A stretch of DNA of 64,000 nt from CAWFZT01 sp963820415 (GTDB lineage Bacteria > Chloroflexota > Anaerolineae > Anaerolineales > Anaerolineaceae): contig CAWFZT010000015.1 of the NCBI GenBank assembly GCA_963820415.1, positions 1 to 64,000 of the forward strand, written 5' to 3'. Within the stretch, counting starts at the first letter, position 1, and every line of letters begins with the position of its first letter. The notes under the pieces are model-generated. The model searched no databases. It saw only the letters and a program-made list of their open reading frames with translations, and had not been told where the DNA came from. Positions 52,849-62,439 of this stretch are shown here, piece after piece. Position numbers and translations under genes: made by a program.

Positions 52849-53827
52849 CGCCCGCAGAGCTTTGCTTCTGTTGGCATTTTGCTCAGGCGTAGGATGGTTG
52901 GTTTTTCCTTTGGGAGCCTTCACTTCAGACTTTTGGGTGGCAGAAGCCTACCCATTTCTTTCCTCTTATGCCAATCCCCATTTTCCCCTTGGATTGGCTC
53001 TCCTTTTAGGGATTTATGTCCTGATAGAGGAAAAATCGGATTTATTGAGAAATATCGTAATATTCTTTCTGAGTTTATTATTGGCAGTCATCTTGCCATT
53101 TGGAATTGTCGTATCTGGTTTGATGCTTTTCGGGTTGTCGGTTTGGAAATGGATAGAAAGTAAGGGGGTCGATTGGCAGGGCCTTTTTTCATTTGTTATG
53201 GGCGGAGTGCCTTACGTCCTATATCAGTTGTGTATCTCCCAAACCGACCCGGTTCTTAAAGGGTGGAATGCGCAGAATCTCACCCCTTCTCCACCAATTT
53301 GGGATTTTATGCTGTCGTTTTCGCCAATTTTCTTGCTGGCATTGTATGGCGTATGGATCGCCTGGCTATCGCGCCAGGAAACCGGGATGAAGTTGCTGAT
53401 TTTGTGGTTCATTGTGGGTTTCGTCTTAATTTATTTTCCTTTCTCTTTACAGCGAAGGTTTATGTTGGGCTTTTATATTCCGTCAGCCTGCCTGGGAGTT
53501 ATTGGTATTCAGAGGATCACCAGGAACAACGCAAAAAAATGGCTGTGGCCGCTAACCTTTTTTCTTTCTGTTATCACTAATGGTTTGCTTATCCTGGCGG
53601 GAATTTTTGGGGTGATGGCCCATGCTCCGGCAATCTTCCTGGAAAAGTCTGAAAGCCAGGCCTTAGTCTGGATATCCGCTAACACACCTAAAGATAGCAT
53701 CATCCTGGCTTCTCCAGATATGGGGTTATTCATCCCGGCAGACACGGGGAGAAAAGTACTATACGGGCATCCGTTCGAAACCGTAAATGCCGAGCAAGAA
53801 AAAGCCAAAGTTCAGACTTTTTTTTAA
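52835..53827 (+). CDS. Polytopic membrane protein A, middle part (frameshifted)
   Basis: The 330-codon frame has about eight membrane helices. SGVGWLVFPLGAFTSDFWVA corresponds to GGGLGWLSLLGLQ in the paralogue at 56107, and IYFPFSLQRRFMLGFYIPSA corresponds to AYLPYSLQRRLPEGIWVA, so the two are clearly duplicated genes. The frame ends in a run of eight T at 53818-53825; seven would continue VQTFFKGNLAYQDQ into the third fragment. Confidence 0.78.
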   Translation: MESISARRALLLLAFCSGVGWLVFPLGAFTSDFWVAEAYPFLSSYANPHFPLGLALLLGIYVLIEEKSDLLRNIVIFFLSLLLAVILPFGIVVSGLMLFGLSVWKWIESKGVDWQGLFSFVMGGVPYVLYQLCISQTDPVLKGWNAQNLTPSPPIWDFMLSFSPIFLLALYGVWIAWLSRQETGMKLLILWFIVGFVLIYFPFSLQRRFMLGFYIPSACLGVIGIQRITRNNAKKWLWPLTFFLSVITNGLLILAGIFGVMAHAPAIFLEKSESQALVWISANTPKDSIILASPDMGLFIPADTGRKVLYGHPFETVNAEQEKAKVQTFF

Positions 53828-53999
53828 GGGGAATCTGGCGTATCAGGACCAGATAAAGTTCTTAGCAGATAATAAGATTGGATATATATTTTGGGGACCA
53901 CGTGAAAAGGTGCTTGGCGCCCCAATTATCCTGAACCAGATGAAAACTGTTTATAAAAATAACGACGTTGTCATCTTTCGACCAGAGTCCCTGAAATGA
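53787..53999 (+). CDS. Polytopic membrane protein A, C-terminal part (frameshifted)
   Basis: This piece encodes the soluble C-terminal end. True reading starts at about 53826 with KGNLAYQDQIKFLADNKIGY and ends YKNNDVVIFRPESLK, matching LIQQYHINYIFDGPAEQ and the end of the paralogue at 56107. The stop codon overlaps the ATG of the next gene by 4 bp, so the genes are translationally coupled. Confidence 0.7.
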   Translation: MPSKKKPKFRLFFKGNLAYQDQIKFLADNKIGYIFWGPREKVLGAPIILNQMKTVYKNNDVVIFRPESLK

Positions 54000-56110
54000 A
54001 GAAAAGGATTTTCCTCATCTTGATCTTAATCTGCCCAATCGCATTGATTCTGCCTTTCCTGGGGAAATTTGCTTTTCCTCCAGGGTCGCCTTATTCAGAT
54101 CTGGTTATCTCCCATACCCCAAATGCCCTCTATATCAGGCATTCCATATCCACCTGGAAAGAAATTCCTTTATGGTCAGACCTGATTCTAAGCGGTTATC
54201 CATTCGCGGCAGATCCACTGTCGGGTTTGTGGTATCTTCCGGGATGGCTGGCGATTGTCTTGCCGGAACCGTTTGGTTTCAACCTGTTAATTGTTCTTCA
54301 CATCTTTTTTAGCGGGATTGGTTTATTCTTATTTTTACGTTCTGAGAACCTGGGTGAGCTTTCGGCTCTTTTAGGAGCGTTCACTTTTGAATTGATGCCA
54401 AAATTATTTGCACATTTTGCTTCCGGGCATATTACATTACTTTTTGCGGTCTCATGGACACCTTGGTTATTATGGATTGAGAAAAAAAAGATAGGTTCTA
54501 CGCGGAGAATTTACCATTTTCTCACTGGAATTATTTTGGGGATGATCGCCCTGGCAGATGTAAGGTGGGTAGCTTACGCGTCCTGTCTGTGGATTGCTTT
54601 TTCGCTTTATTGTGCACGAAAAAATCTGACTCGGTTGGGCTTTTTGCGCTGGATCGGCACAAAATTTGGGGAAGGGCTGATCGCCTTCCTATTAGCCGCG
54701 CCATTACTTTTGCCATTGATGGAATATACTCGTCTGACGACGCGTAGCTTGCTTCAGCCGGCCGATAACCTGATGCTTTCTTTAGCTCCTGCTCAATTGC
54801 TGGGGTTGTTTATTCCCCAACTGTGGGGATATGCAGAAACCATTGTTTATCCTGGGGTTCTGCCTTTTCTGCTATTATTAGCAGTTCTGTGTTTGCCGGA
54901 AGCCAGACGGAAGGCTAATTTTTGGATCGGCGTAATCCTGGTGACAATATTATTCTCATTAGGCTCCAATCTTCCCGGGTCAGGATGGTTGGTTATGTTG
55001 CCAGGTTTTAGCTTATTAAGAATACCTACCCGCTGGTTATTTATCACATTTATGTCGTTTTCTATTCTGGCAGCTTATGGCGTAGATACGTTATCGAATA
55101 ATGGCTATCGTAAACTGGCTCGCCCAAATCCGGCAATATTCTATGTTGGATTTACCGCTTTCATCTTATTTCTAGCGGCGGGTTTACTTGTTGTCAGTAA
55201 AAGTCTACCTTTGCCATTCTTGTGGAGTACAATTTTCGTCCCCGTCATTTCAATTCTTATTTTACTCAGGGTGAATTCAAAAATTCCCACCAGATGGTGG
55301 TTCACGCTAATATTTGGTTTGGCCATTTTGGATATGGGCACAATTAGTTTTTCGCAAGTTAGTTTCCAGGATGCCGTAGCGGTGATGGATTCGAATAAAG
55401 AGGTAGGGAATTTTCTGAATCAGCAAGCAAAACCGTTCAGAGTTTATTCCCCATCCTACAGTGTGCCACAACAACTTGGCTCTTCACTGAATCTCGAACT
55501 TGCAGACGGTATTGACCCCCTGCAATTATCTGATTATGTTGATTTTATGAGGGGCGCCAGTGGGGTACCCTCAGTGGGCTACAGTGTTACTCTTCCACCA
55601 TTTTCCACCGGAAATCCGCGTATTGATAACCAGGCCTACTTGCCCGACGAAAAAATGTTGGGCTTATTGAATGTCCGCTATGTTACTGCTGAATATGAGC
55701 TGAGCAGCGAAAACCTACGCCCGGTCGCCATCTTCGATCAGACCCGTATTTATGAGAACATCCAGGCCAAACCGCGTGCCTGGGTGCAGCAGTCGGATTT
55801 GCCGGCGGGGGAAGGAATTATTTCCGAACCTGTACCTTTAATTTCAGCGAATCAAATTACCCTCTCGGCAGCAGGTCCGGGCCTGCTGGTTCTATCTGAA
55901 ATAGATTATCCGGGATGGATAGTTCGTGTAGATAATGTGAAAGCGAATATCGTACGCGCAGCAAGCATTTTACGGGCGGTCAATCTGCCAGCCGGGAGAC
56001 ATAAAATTACTTTTTCTTATGAGCCGGTACCTTTGTATGCAGGCTTAGCCCTGGCTGCTTCCGCCTGGCTGGGGATGCTGTTATTCGCCTTGAGGGGAAA
56101 AATGCGATGA
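53996..56110 (+). CDS. YfhO-like polytopic membrane protein B
   Basis: The 704-residue protein has about 12 or more membrane helices and a large extracytoplasmic C-terminal domain. PLWSDLILSGYPFAADPLSG near residue 60 and the closing WIVRVDNVKANIVRAASILR, LPAGRHKITFSYEPVPLYAG match YfhO-family proteins, which resemble GT-C glycosyltransferases and act in glycosylation of lipoteichoic acid or wall polymers in other bacteria. No precise function can be given. It overlaps both neighbours by 4 bp (ATGA). Confidence 0.82.
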   Translation: MKKRIFLILILICPIALILPFLGKFAFPPGSPYSDLVISHTPNALYIRHSISTWKEIPLWSDLILSGYPFAADPLSGLWYLPGWLAIVLPEPFGFNLLIVLHIFFSGIGLFLFLRSENLGELSALLGAFTFELMPKLFAHFASGHITLLFAVSWTPWLLWIEKKKIGSTRRIYHFLTGIILGMIALADVRWVAYASCLWIAFSLYCARKNLTRLGFLRWIGTKFGEGLIAFLLAAPLLLPLMEYTRLTTRSLLQPADNLMLSLAPAQLLGLFIPQLWGYAETIVYPGVLPFLLLLAVLCLPEARRKANFWIGVILVTILFSLGSNLPGSGWLVMLPGFSLLRIPTRWLFITFMSFSILAAYGVDTLSNNGYRKLARPNPAIFYVGFTAFILFLAAGLLVVSKSLPLPFLWSTIFVPVISILILLRVNSKIPTRWWFTLIFGLAILDMGTISFSQVSFQDAVAVMDSNKEVGNFLNQQAKPFRVYSPSYSVPQQLGSSLNLELADGIDPLQLSDYVDFMRGASGVPSVGYSVTLPPFSTGNPRIDNQAYLPDEKMLGLLNVRYVTAEYELSSENLRPVAIFDQTRIYENIQAKPRAWVQQSDLPAGEGIISEPVPLISANQITLSAAGPGLLVLSEIDYPGWIVRVDNVKANIVRAASILRAVNLPAGRHKITFSYEPVPLYAGLALAASAWLGMLLFALRGKMR

Positions 56111-57726
56111 TAGTCAAAACCGAAGAACGTAGATGGGCGCTTGGGTTTGCTGTTGTCGTTATGGTGATCACCACTTTGCCATATCTGCTGGGATTTTGGC
56201 GCCAGGGCAAGGATTGGTACTTTACCGGATTTGTTTTCGGCGTGGAAGACGGAAATTCTTATATCGCCAAGATGCTTAGCGGCAGCGAGGGAGCCTGGTT
56301 GTTCCGTACGCCCTATACTGCTTTTCCACAGAGCGGTTTTTTGGCCTTTCTACCTTACATTATTTTAGGGAAATTGACTGCTCCACCGGGTGAGCATGAG
56401 CAATTGGTTGTGTTATTTCATCTTTTCCGGTGGGCAGCAGGGATTGCATGCATTCTGGCGACCTATGACTTCGTGGCGATATTTATCGAAGACAAACGCT
56501 TGCGCCGGTTGGGTACCGCGGTGGCGTCGATTGGTGGGGGGTTGGGATGGCTATCCCTTTTGGGTTTGCAGTCCTTATGGGCTTACCGGCTGCCGCTCGA
56601 ATTTTATTCCCCGGAAAGCTTCGGGTTCCTTGATCTATACGGTTTACCTCACCTGGCGCTGGGACGAGCTTTTCTGCTTTGGGGATTGGTCATTTTCCTT
56701 AAGCATTTTCAGGATAAGAGTACACATTGTCGTGTAATCCTAACCTGTGGGATTCTGTGGCTTGTGCTCGGGTTGATGCAACCTGTGACGGTAATCATTG
56801 GTTGGGCGATTCTGGCAGCTTTTCTAATAGTCCTTGCGATAGTTTTTTACTGGCGTAAGAAACATAGAAATCAGGCCGATTGGTCTACCTGGAAACAAGG
56901 AATTCTCAGGTTGGTGGGCATAGGCTTGATCTCATCCCCAATTGTAATTTACACGTCGATTAAATTCTTGACCGATCCATTCTTGATCCAATGGGCCCGT
57001 CAAAACATAATCCTTTCGCCTCCAATTAGCGATTATTTGCTGGCATATGGTTTGATGATTCCATTTCTGGTCTTTGGGTTAAGACGATTGATCAAAGATC
57101 GTCCGGTGATTGTATATCTCCTGATTGGGTGGTCGATTATTTTCCCGATCCTGGCGTACCTACCTTATAGCCTACAACGTCGCTTGCCTGAAGGGATCTG
57201 GGTGGCGATAACCATCCTTGCAATAGCTTGTTTCACTGGAGGAATCTCACCATCCTTGAAAAATTTGGCGATGATTTTTTCCCTTTCGTTCATATCTACA
57301 TTTATCCTGCTGGTAGGGGGAAGCCTGGCAGTATTAAAGCCATCCGAACCCATCTTTCGACCGGCTGCTGAAATCAAAGCCTTTGACTTCCTCTCCGAAA
57401 AAGTAACTCCCGGGCAGGTTGTCCTGGCGGCCTACGATACGTCTAATGCCTTACCAGCCTGGGTTCCTGGAAGAACACTGATTGGGCATGGGCCAGAAAG
57501 TATCCATCTCGCTGAAATACGACCCGAAGTGGAAAGTTTTTATCAATCCTCGACAAGCGATCAGGAAAGATTAAACCTGATCCAGCAATATCACATCAAC
57601 TACATCTTCGATGGCCCTGCCGAACAGGCAATAGGTAGCTGGTCTCCAGATACATTCGCCAGTCTGGCCCTGATCTATCAAGAAGGAAACTGGAAAATTT
57701 ATAAAGTAAAGGGATTGTCTCCTTAG
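56107..57726 (+). CDS. Polytopic membrane protein A' (paralogue of 52471-53999)
   Basis: The 539-residue protein has about 11 membrane helices and a short soluble C-terminus. EDGNSYIAKMLSGSEGAWLF, RTPYTAFPQSGFLAFLPYII and AYLPYSLQRRLPEGI show it to be a duplicate of protein A. The GHGPESIHLAEI segment before the end corresponds to GHPFETVNAEQE in A. It is intact, so it shows what A should look like. Family not recognised; the early Asp/Glu loop suggests a lipid-phosphate-sugar dependent glycosyltransferase, by inference only. Confidence 0.78.
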   Translation: MIVKTEERRWALGFAVVVMVITTLPYLLGFWRQGKDWYFTGFVFGVEDGNSYIAKMLSGSEGAWLFRTPYTAFPQSGFLAFLPYIILGKLTAPPGEHEQLVVLFHLFRWAAGIACILATYDFVAIFIEDKRLRRLGTAVASIGGGLGWLSLLGLQSLWAYRLPLEFYSPESFGFLDLYGLPHLALGRAFLLWGLVIFLKHFQDKSTHCRVILTCGILWLVLGLMQPVTVIIGWAILAAFLIVLAIVFYWRKKHRNQADWSTWKQGILRLVGIGLISSPIVIYTSIKFLTDPFLIQWARQNIILSPPISDYLLAYGLMIPFLVFGLRRLIKDRPVIVYLLIGWSIIFPILAYLPYSLQRRLPEGIWVAITILAIACFTGGISPSLKNLAMIFSLSFISTFILLVGGSLAVLKPSEPIFRPAAEIKAFDFLSEKVTPGQVVLAAYDTSNALPAWVPGRTLIGHGPESIHLAEIRPEVESFYQSSTSDQERLNLIQQYHINYIFDGPAEQAIGSWSPDTFASLALIYQEGNWKIYKVKGLSP

Positions 57727-57732
57727 GCTGAG

Positions 57733-58782
57733 GTGGATGTGCAGGGTTCACGACCAGAAAAGTTCGACCGGATTCTCGTTCTTCTACCGATCATCTTAGG
57801 TCCGGTAATTCTTTTTTCGGTGCCACTGTTCACCGGACGAGTGCTGTACTGGGGGCTGCCCTCTCTGCAATTTATCCCTTGGAGATATTTTGCCTGGGAA
57901 AATATTCAAAACGGTATTTTCCCTTTTTGGAATTCTTTGAATGGGATGGGTGCTCCGTTATTAGCAAATTACCAGTTAGCTTTATTCTACCCGCCGGGCT
58001 GGCTGGTTTATTTGTTAGCCGAGGTCGGCGGAATTACCTGGATAGCCTGGTCACATACACTTTTAGTCGTCCTGCACCTGATTTGGGCCGGGCTAGGGAT
58101 GACACGCCTGGCAAAAACGATTGGCATGCAGCCTTTGGCGCAGTGCCTGTGTGGTCTATCTTTTTCATTGACAAGTTACTTTGTAGCGAGATGTGGATTT
58201 TTCAGCATGATCTGGGCAGGGGCATGGATTCCCTGGGTATTTCGATATACCTGCGATATCAGCCTGCCTGTGCGGGGAGAAAGATTAGCTGGACGACAAA
58301 AATTTTTGCACCTGCCATTAATATTGGCGATCACCTTCCAGCTCTTGGCCGGACACGCCCAGCTTAGCTGGTACACCCTGACGTTGGCGGGAATATGGGT
58401 AGTCATCGGTGGTTGGGTTAATTCAGGGTTTCGCCAGGCTTGTTTAGCATTGGCAAAATTTGCTCTGGCTGTGGCGGTCGCAGCCGTTATCTCTTCAATT
58501 CAATTGCTGCCAACCCTTGAATATCTTTTGCAGTCTCAGAGGTCTTCGGCGGTCAGCTTCGATGTGGCCATGACCTATTCGTTCTGGCCGTGGAGGTTAT
58601 CATCTCTATTTGCCCCGGATTTCTTTGGCAACCCAGGTAGCGGGAATTACTGGGGCTATGCCAGTTTTTGGGAAGATGCAGCCTATATTGGTCTGATCCC
58701 GATCCTCCTTGCTATCAGCACTTTCTCTGTATTGTTCACGAAAAAAAAGGAGGTCAGCAGCAGGACAATTTCAGACCTTTAA
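57733..58782 (+). CDS. YfhO-like membrane protein B', N-terminal part (frameshifted)
   Basis: This 349-codon frame is the first part of a second YfhO-like protein. FPFWNSLNGMGAPLLANYQL corresponds to IPLWSDLILSGYPFAADPLS in protein B, and YPPGWLVYLLAEVGG to YLPGWLAIVLPEPFG. The GTG at 57733 is the first start, with another GTG at 57739 better spaced from GAGG. Reading is lost in a run of eight A at 58741-58748; nine would continue TKKKGGQQQDNFRPLIVFL. Confidence 0.78.
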   Translation: MDVQGSRPEKFDRILVLLPIILGPVILFSVPLFTGRVLYWGLPSLQFIPWRYFAWENIQNGIFPFWNSLNGMGAPLLANYQLALFYPPGWLVYLLAEVGGITWIAWSHTLLVVLHLIWAGLGMTRLAKTIGMQPLAQCLCGLSFSLTSYFVARCGFFSMIWAGAWIPWVFRYTCDISLPVRGERLAGRQKFLHLPLILAITFQLLAGHAQLSWYTLTLAGIWVVIGGWVNSGFRQACLALAKFALAVAVAAVISSIQLLPTLEYLLQSQRSSAVSFDVAMTYSFWPWRLSSLFAPDFFGNPGSGNYWGYASFWEDAAYIGLIPILLAISTFSVLFTKKKEVSSRTISDL

Positions 58783-60104
58783 TTGTTTTTTTGTGGAGTT
58801 CTGCTGTCCTGGGAATTCTGCTAGCTTTTGGGAAAAATACACCTGTGTTCCCATTCTTATACAGGTATGTTCCATCTTTCAATATGTTCCAGGCTCCCAG
58901 CCGGTTTATGATCTGGTTTGTTTTGGCCTTTTGTATATTAGCCGGGATAGGGGTAGAAAGGTGGCATACCCCCACCGGGAAAGGTTTGTACTGGTTCCGT
59001 CTGGCTACCGCGGGAACAGCGGCGGTCACCATTGGTGCGATCCTGGCGGGACTGCTAATCAAAGGCGAAATCCGTTTTTCATTCATCCAGGCGGCGGCTC
59101 TAGCTGGGATCTGGGGGTTAGGTGGTGGGGTATTGACCTTGCTGAAAACGCCGGTGGAAAAAAGGGGAAGACGGCCAATCTGGGAAGTTGCAGTGGTTCT
59201 TTGGGTTGGCCTGGATTTGATTTCGGCTGGTTGGAGTCTAAATCCTTCTCTTCCGGCCTCTTTTTACCAGAACGCGGTATCTGGGAACAACTCGATCAAC
59301 CAGCAGGTAGCCGGTCAACGGGTTTACCTTAATCCAAATGATGAGTACCTGCTTAAATTCAACCGCTTTTTCAGGTTCGATGAATATCGCCTGATAGAAG
59401 ATGCTTCTCATCTCAGCTATGTAATACTGCCCAATCTCAACTTAATAGAAGGCATTTCTTCTGCTAATAATTTCGATCCATTTGTCCCTGCCCGATATGC
59501 GAAATGGATGGATAACCTGGCAGAACTGTCTGGTAATCAGGTTCTTCCGTGGTTATCGCTAATGGATGTCAGCACGGTTGAGAGATTGGAGATCAATAAC
59601 CCTTTGGGGGTTTCGTTCAATTCCCAGGCGACAGCCAACCAGTACTATTGGACGAACTGCGCCTTGTTTGTTTCCAATGCACAAGAGGCATGGACTACAT
59701 TGATCAATGAACTGGCTCGCCTTCCGGAAGGACAGCTTTTTAGCAAAGTAGTGTTGGAAGACAGCAGGAAGCAGGACACTCCGTGCGGACAGGCTAGTTA
59801 CGCCCTGATCAATCAAGACCAGACCAGCAGCGGAGTTATCCGACTGCAAGTTTCTTCCGAACAAAATGGATGGCTGGTCGCTGCCAATACCTGGTATCCG
59901 GGGTGGATATTGCAAATTGATGGTCAAAAAACTCCTCTGCTGCGGGCGAATTATCTCTTTCAAGCTGTCCATATTCCGGCCGGTATCCATCAAGTGGATT
60001 TTATCTACCAGCCGTTAGCTTTTTATGCTGGAGTTTGTCTGAGCTTGTTAGGAGTAATCGGTGTAATGGCGCATAAATTTTGGCGAAAATTCGACTTCAA
60101 ATAG
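58668..60104 (+). CDS. YfhO-like membrane protein B', C-terminal part (frameshifted)
   Basis: True reading starts near 58748 with GGQQQDNFRPLIVFLWSSAV and then AFGKNTPVFPFLYRYVPSFN, MFQAPSRFMIWFVLAFCILA, the conserved YfhO region also found in protein B as GFSLLRIPTRWLFITF. The extracytoplasmic domain ends with WYPGWILQIDGQKTPLLRAN and HIPAGIHQVDFIYQPLAFYA, matching the end of B. Joined, the protein is about 790 residues. The stop is 60 bp before the MoxR gene. Confidence 0.8.
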   Translation: MGRCSLYWSDPDPPCYQHFLCIVHEKKGGQQQDNFRPLIVFLWSSAVLGILLAFGKNTPVFPFLYRYVPSFNMFQAPSRFMIWFVLAFCILAGIGVERWHTPTGKGLYWFRLATAGTAAVTIGAILAGLLIKGEIRFSFIQAAALAGIWGLGGGVLTLLKTPVEKRGRRPIWEVAVVLWVGLDLISAGWSLNPSLPASFYQNAVSGNNSINQQVAGQRVYLNPNDEYLLKFNRFFRFDEYRLIEDASHLSYVILPNLNLIEGISSANNFDPFVPARYAKWMDNLAELSGNQVLPWLSLMDVSTVERLEINNPLGVSFNSQATANQYYWTNCALFVSNAQEAWTTLINELARLPEGQLFSKVVLEDSRKQDTPCGQASYALINQDQTSSGVIRLQVSSEQNGWLVAANTWYPGWILQIDGQKTPLLRANYLFQAVHIPAGIHQVDFIYQPLAFYAGVCLSLLGVIGVMAHKFWRKFDFK

Positions 60105-60164
60105 CGACGATTAAGGTTGTGTGGATGAGTTATTTTGGTTATACTTCTAACACAGGAGAATGAC

Positions 60165-61142
60165 ATGGAAGAAAATCCACCTACTACCGAAATCCAATCG
60201 TTTGTTTCCAAATTATCAACTAACCTGGAAAAGGTGATTGTTGGGAAACATCAAACTTTGGAACTGGTAATCATCGGGCTGCTTTGTCAGGGGCATTTGC
60301 TCATTGAGGATGTGCCAGGGGTTGGAAAGACGATGCTGGCAAGGAGCCTGGCAAAATCTTTGGGATGTTCTTTCAGTCGTATCCAATTCACGCCGGATAT
60401 GCTTCCAACCGACGTCACGGGTGTATCTATCTTCAACCAGGTGACGCGTCAATTTGAATTCCGGCCGGGTCCCTTGATGTCACAAATTGTCCTGGCAGAT
60501 GAAATTAACCGGGCCACACCCAAGACACAGTCCGCCTTACTCGAGGCCATGGAAGAACGTCAGATCACCGTGGATGGCATTACTCATCTATTACAAGAGC
60601 CTTTCCTGGTTCTGGCAACGCAAAACCCGATCGAATATGAGGGTACCTTTCCTCTTCCTGAAGCACAACTTGACCGCTTTTTAATGCGTATTCGCCTGGG
60701 CTATCCCTCGATGGCTGAAGAAGTCAGGGTAATGGAAATACAACAGCTTCGCCATCCCATTCGGGATCTGCAGTCAGTGATTCCTGTCGAAGAGGTATTG
60801 CGCATGCAGGAGGCGATCAAGAATATATACGTTTCGCCGGCTGTTAAGAGATACATCGTTGAATTAACCCGGTCAACACGCGACAGTGCAGATGTTTATC
60901 TGGGAGCCAGCCCGAGAGGGAGTTTGGGGCTTTTCAGAGCTGGGCAGGCGCGGGCGGCAATCAATGGTAGGGATTACGTCCTTCCGGATGATATCAAATC
61001 TTTGGCTGAGTTCGTTCTCGCCCATAGAATGGTGGTCAATCCTGCGGCAAGGCTGCGAAATATCAGCGCTTCCCAGGTTGTGCAGGAGATATTAAACGTT
61101 TTACCTGTCCCTGGCAGTGACATGGTTAAGCTCCCTGTTTGA
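60165..61142 (+). CDS. MoxR-family AAA+ ATPase
   Basis: The 325-residue ATPase has Walker A (IEDVPGVGKTMLARSLAKSL) near residue 50, Walker B (QIVLADEINRATPKTQSALL), sensor 1 (FLVLATQNPIEYEGTFPLPE) and the C-terminal lid. AGGAGA lies upstream of the ATG at 60165; an upstream in-frame start at 60135 is less likely. MoxR proteins act as chaperone-like factors in assembling complexes and are commonly encoded with DUF58 proteins, as here. Confidence 0.92.
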   Translation: MEENPPTTEIQSFVSKLSTNLEKVIVGKHQTLELVIIGLLCQGHLLIEDVPGVGKTMLARSLAKSLGCSFSRIQFTPDMLPTDVTGVSIFNQVTRQFEFRPGPLMSQIVLADEINRATPKTQSALLEAMEERQITVDGITHLLQEPFLVLATQNPIEYEGTFPLPEAQLDRFLMRIRLGYPSMAEEVRVMEIQQLRHPIRDLQSVIPVEEVLRMQEAIKNIYVSPAVKRYIVELTRSTRDSADVYLGASPRGSLGLFRAGQARAAINGRDYVLPDDIKSLAEFVLAHRMVVNPAARLRNISASQVVQEILNVLPVPGSDMVKLPV

Positions 61143-61145
61143 TCG

Positions 61146-62432
61146 ATGTCTATCAGAAAAACTTTCTGGGGTTTCCTGGCCATTCTTGTCGCAAGCGGTC
61201 TTGGGGCTAATCTGACCCGGGATGAATTCTATTATCGGGTGTCATATATGATCGGCATCCTCATCCTGGCTAGCTTTATTTGGGCTTTTGTGTCTATAAA
61301 AGGTATTCAGATTAGCCGTTTTGCACGCGTTACCCGTCAACAGGTGGGCCAGCTTTTCGATGAAACCATTGAGGTAGAAAATGAGTACCGGCTGGCACGT
61401 CTTTGGCTTGAAGTACGCGATAAGACACCCCTTCCCGGATCCTCTGGATCACGAGTGTTATCATGGATTCAGGGTAAGTCCATCCGTTCTTATTCAGTTT
61501 ATACCCTTTTGATTCAAAGAGGAAATTTTTCCTTGGGGCCGACGATAATCTCTTCAGGAGATCCTTTCGGAATGTTCGCTTTCAGCAAGGTTATTCCTGG
61601 AGAAAGGACTTTACTTGTCCTTCCATATTCGGTTGACTTGAAAGCCTTTCCTTTTCCTTCGGGTTTGTTGCCTGGCGGAAAGGCATTACGCCGCCGCTCA
61701 TTGGAAGTGACTCCACACGCGGCGGGGGTAAGAGAATATGTTTACGGGGATTCTTTGAACCGTATTCACTGGCCGACAACTGCCCGCCGGGATAGATTAA
61801 TGGTCAAAGAATTTGACCAGGATCCTCATGCTGATGTGTGGGTCTTCCTCAATTCTTGCCAGAATGGGCATATTCGTTCGAATGATCCCCTCGATATCCC
61901 AAAACTAGGGCAAAAATGGTTCTGGTGGAGCCAGCGAGAGGAATTCCGCCTTTTTCCCTCAACCTATGAATATTCGGTGAGCGCTGCCGCGTCGATTATC
62001 AAGTATTTTATCCGGCAGGGGCAATCAGTAGGTTTTGTCAGTGTAGGCCAGCTTTATGTAAACCTTCCCGCTGAGCGCGGTGAAAGGCAGTTAGGAAAAG
62101 TGCTGGAAACCCTGGCTTTCTTAAAGAATGATGGCCAACTCCCTTTGCAGGGTCTGGTAGCAAGCCAGGTGGGGTACCTACCGAGGGGGAGCGTCGTCGT
62201 GCTTATTACACCCTTGGTGCGTGATGATGTTATCCTGGCTGTTGAAGAACTCGTCCTGCGAGATTTGCGGCCTATTGTAGTTGTGATCGATCCACATTCT
62301 TTTGGCAGCCCTTCCAGAGCTGAACCTTTGATCGACAAATTATTCTCGCGGGGAATCCCCACAGCGGTGATCAGGAAAGATGCAAACTTGAAGGAATCCT
62401 TGGAGGAAAATATCACATCCAAGGCTGCTTAG
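61146..62432 (+). CDS. DUF58 domain protein
   Basis: The 428-residue protein has two N-terminal membrane helices (residues about 5-55) followed by a large soluble part. The DUF58 motif REYVYGDSLNRIHWPTTARR then DRLMVKEFDQ is near residue 200, resembling a vWA-like fold with the metal-site region. It starts 3 bp after the MoxR stop and is the standard MoxR partner. A transglutaminase-like third gene, often present in such operons, is missing here; the next gene converges. Confidence 0.9.
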   Translation: MSIRKTFWGFLAILVASGLGANLTRDEFYYRVSYMIGILILASFIWAFVSIKGIQISRFARVTRQQVGQLFDETIEVENEYRLARLWLEVRDKTPLPGSSGSRVLSWIQGKSIRSYSVYTLLIQRGNFSLGPTIISSGDPFGMFAFSKVIPGERTLLVLPYSVDLKAFPFPSGLLPGGKALRRRSLEVTPHAAGVREYVYGDSLNRIHWPTTARRDRLMVKEFDQDPHADVWVFLNSCQNGHIRSNDPLDIPKLGQKWFWWSQREEFRLFPSTYEYSVSAAASIIKYFIRQGQSVGFVSVGQLYVNLPAERGERQLGKVLETLAFLKNDGQLPLQGLVASQVGYLPRGSVVVLITPLVRDDVILAVEELVLRDLRPIVVVIDPHSFGSPSRAEPLIDKLFSRGIPTAVIRKDANLKESLEENITSKAA

Positions 62433-62439
62433 CATCAGA

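Noticed and set aside
6559..58748. Programmed ribosomal frameshifting as an explanation for the split genes
   Set aside because: The sites share no slippery heptamer or downstream structure, occur in unrelated families that are normally unshifted, and run in both directions.
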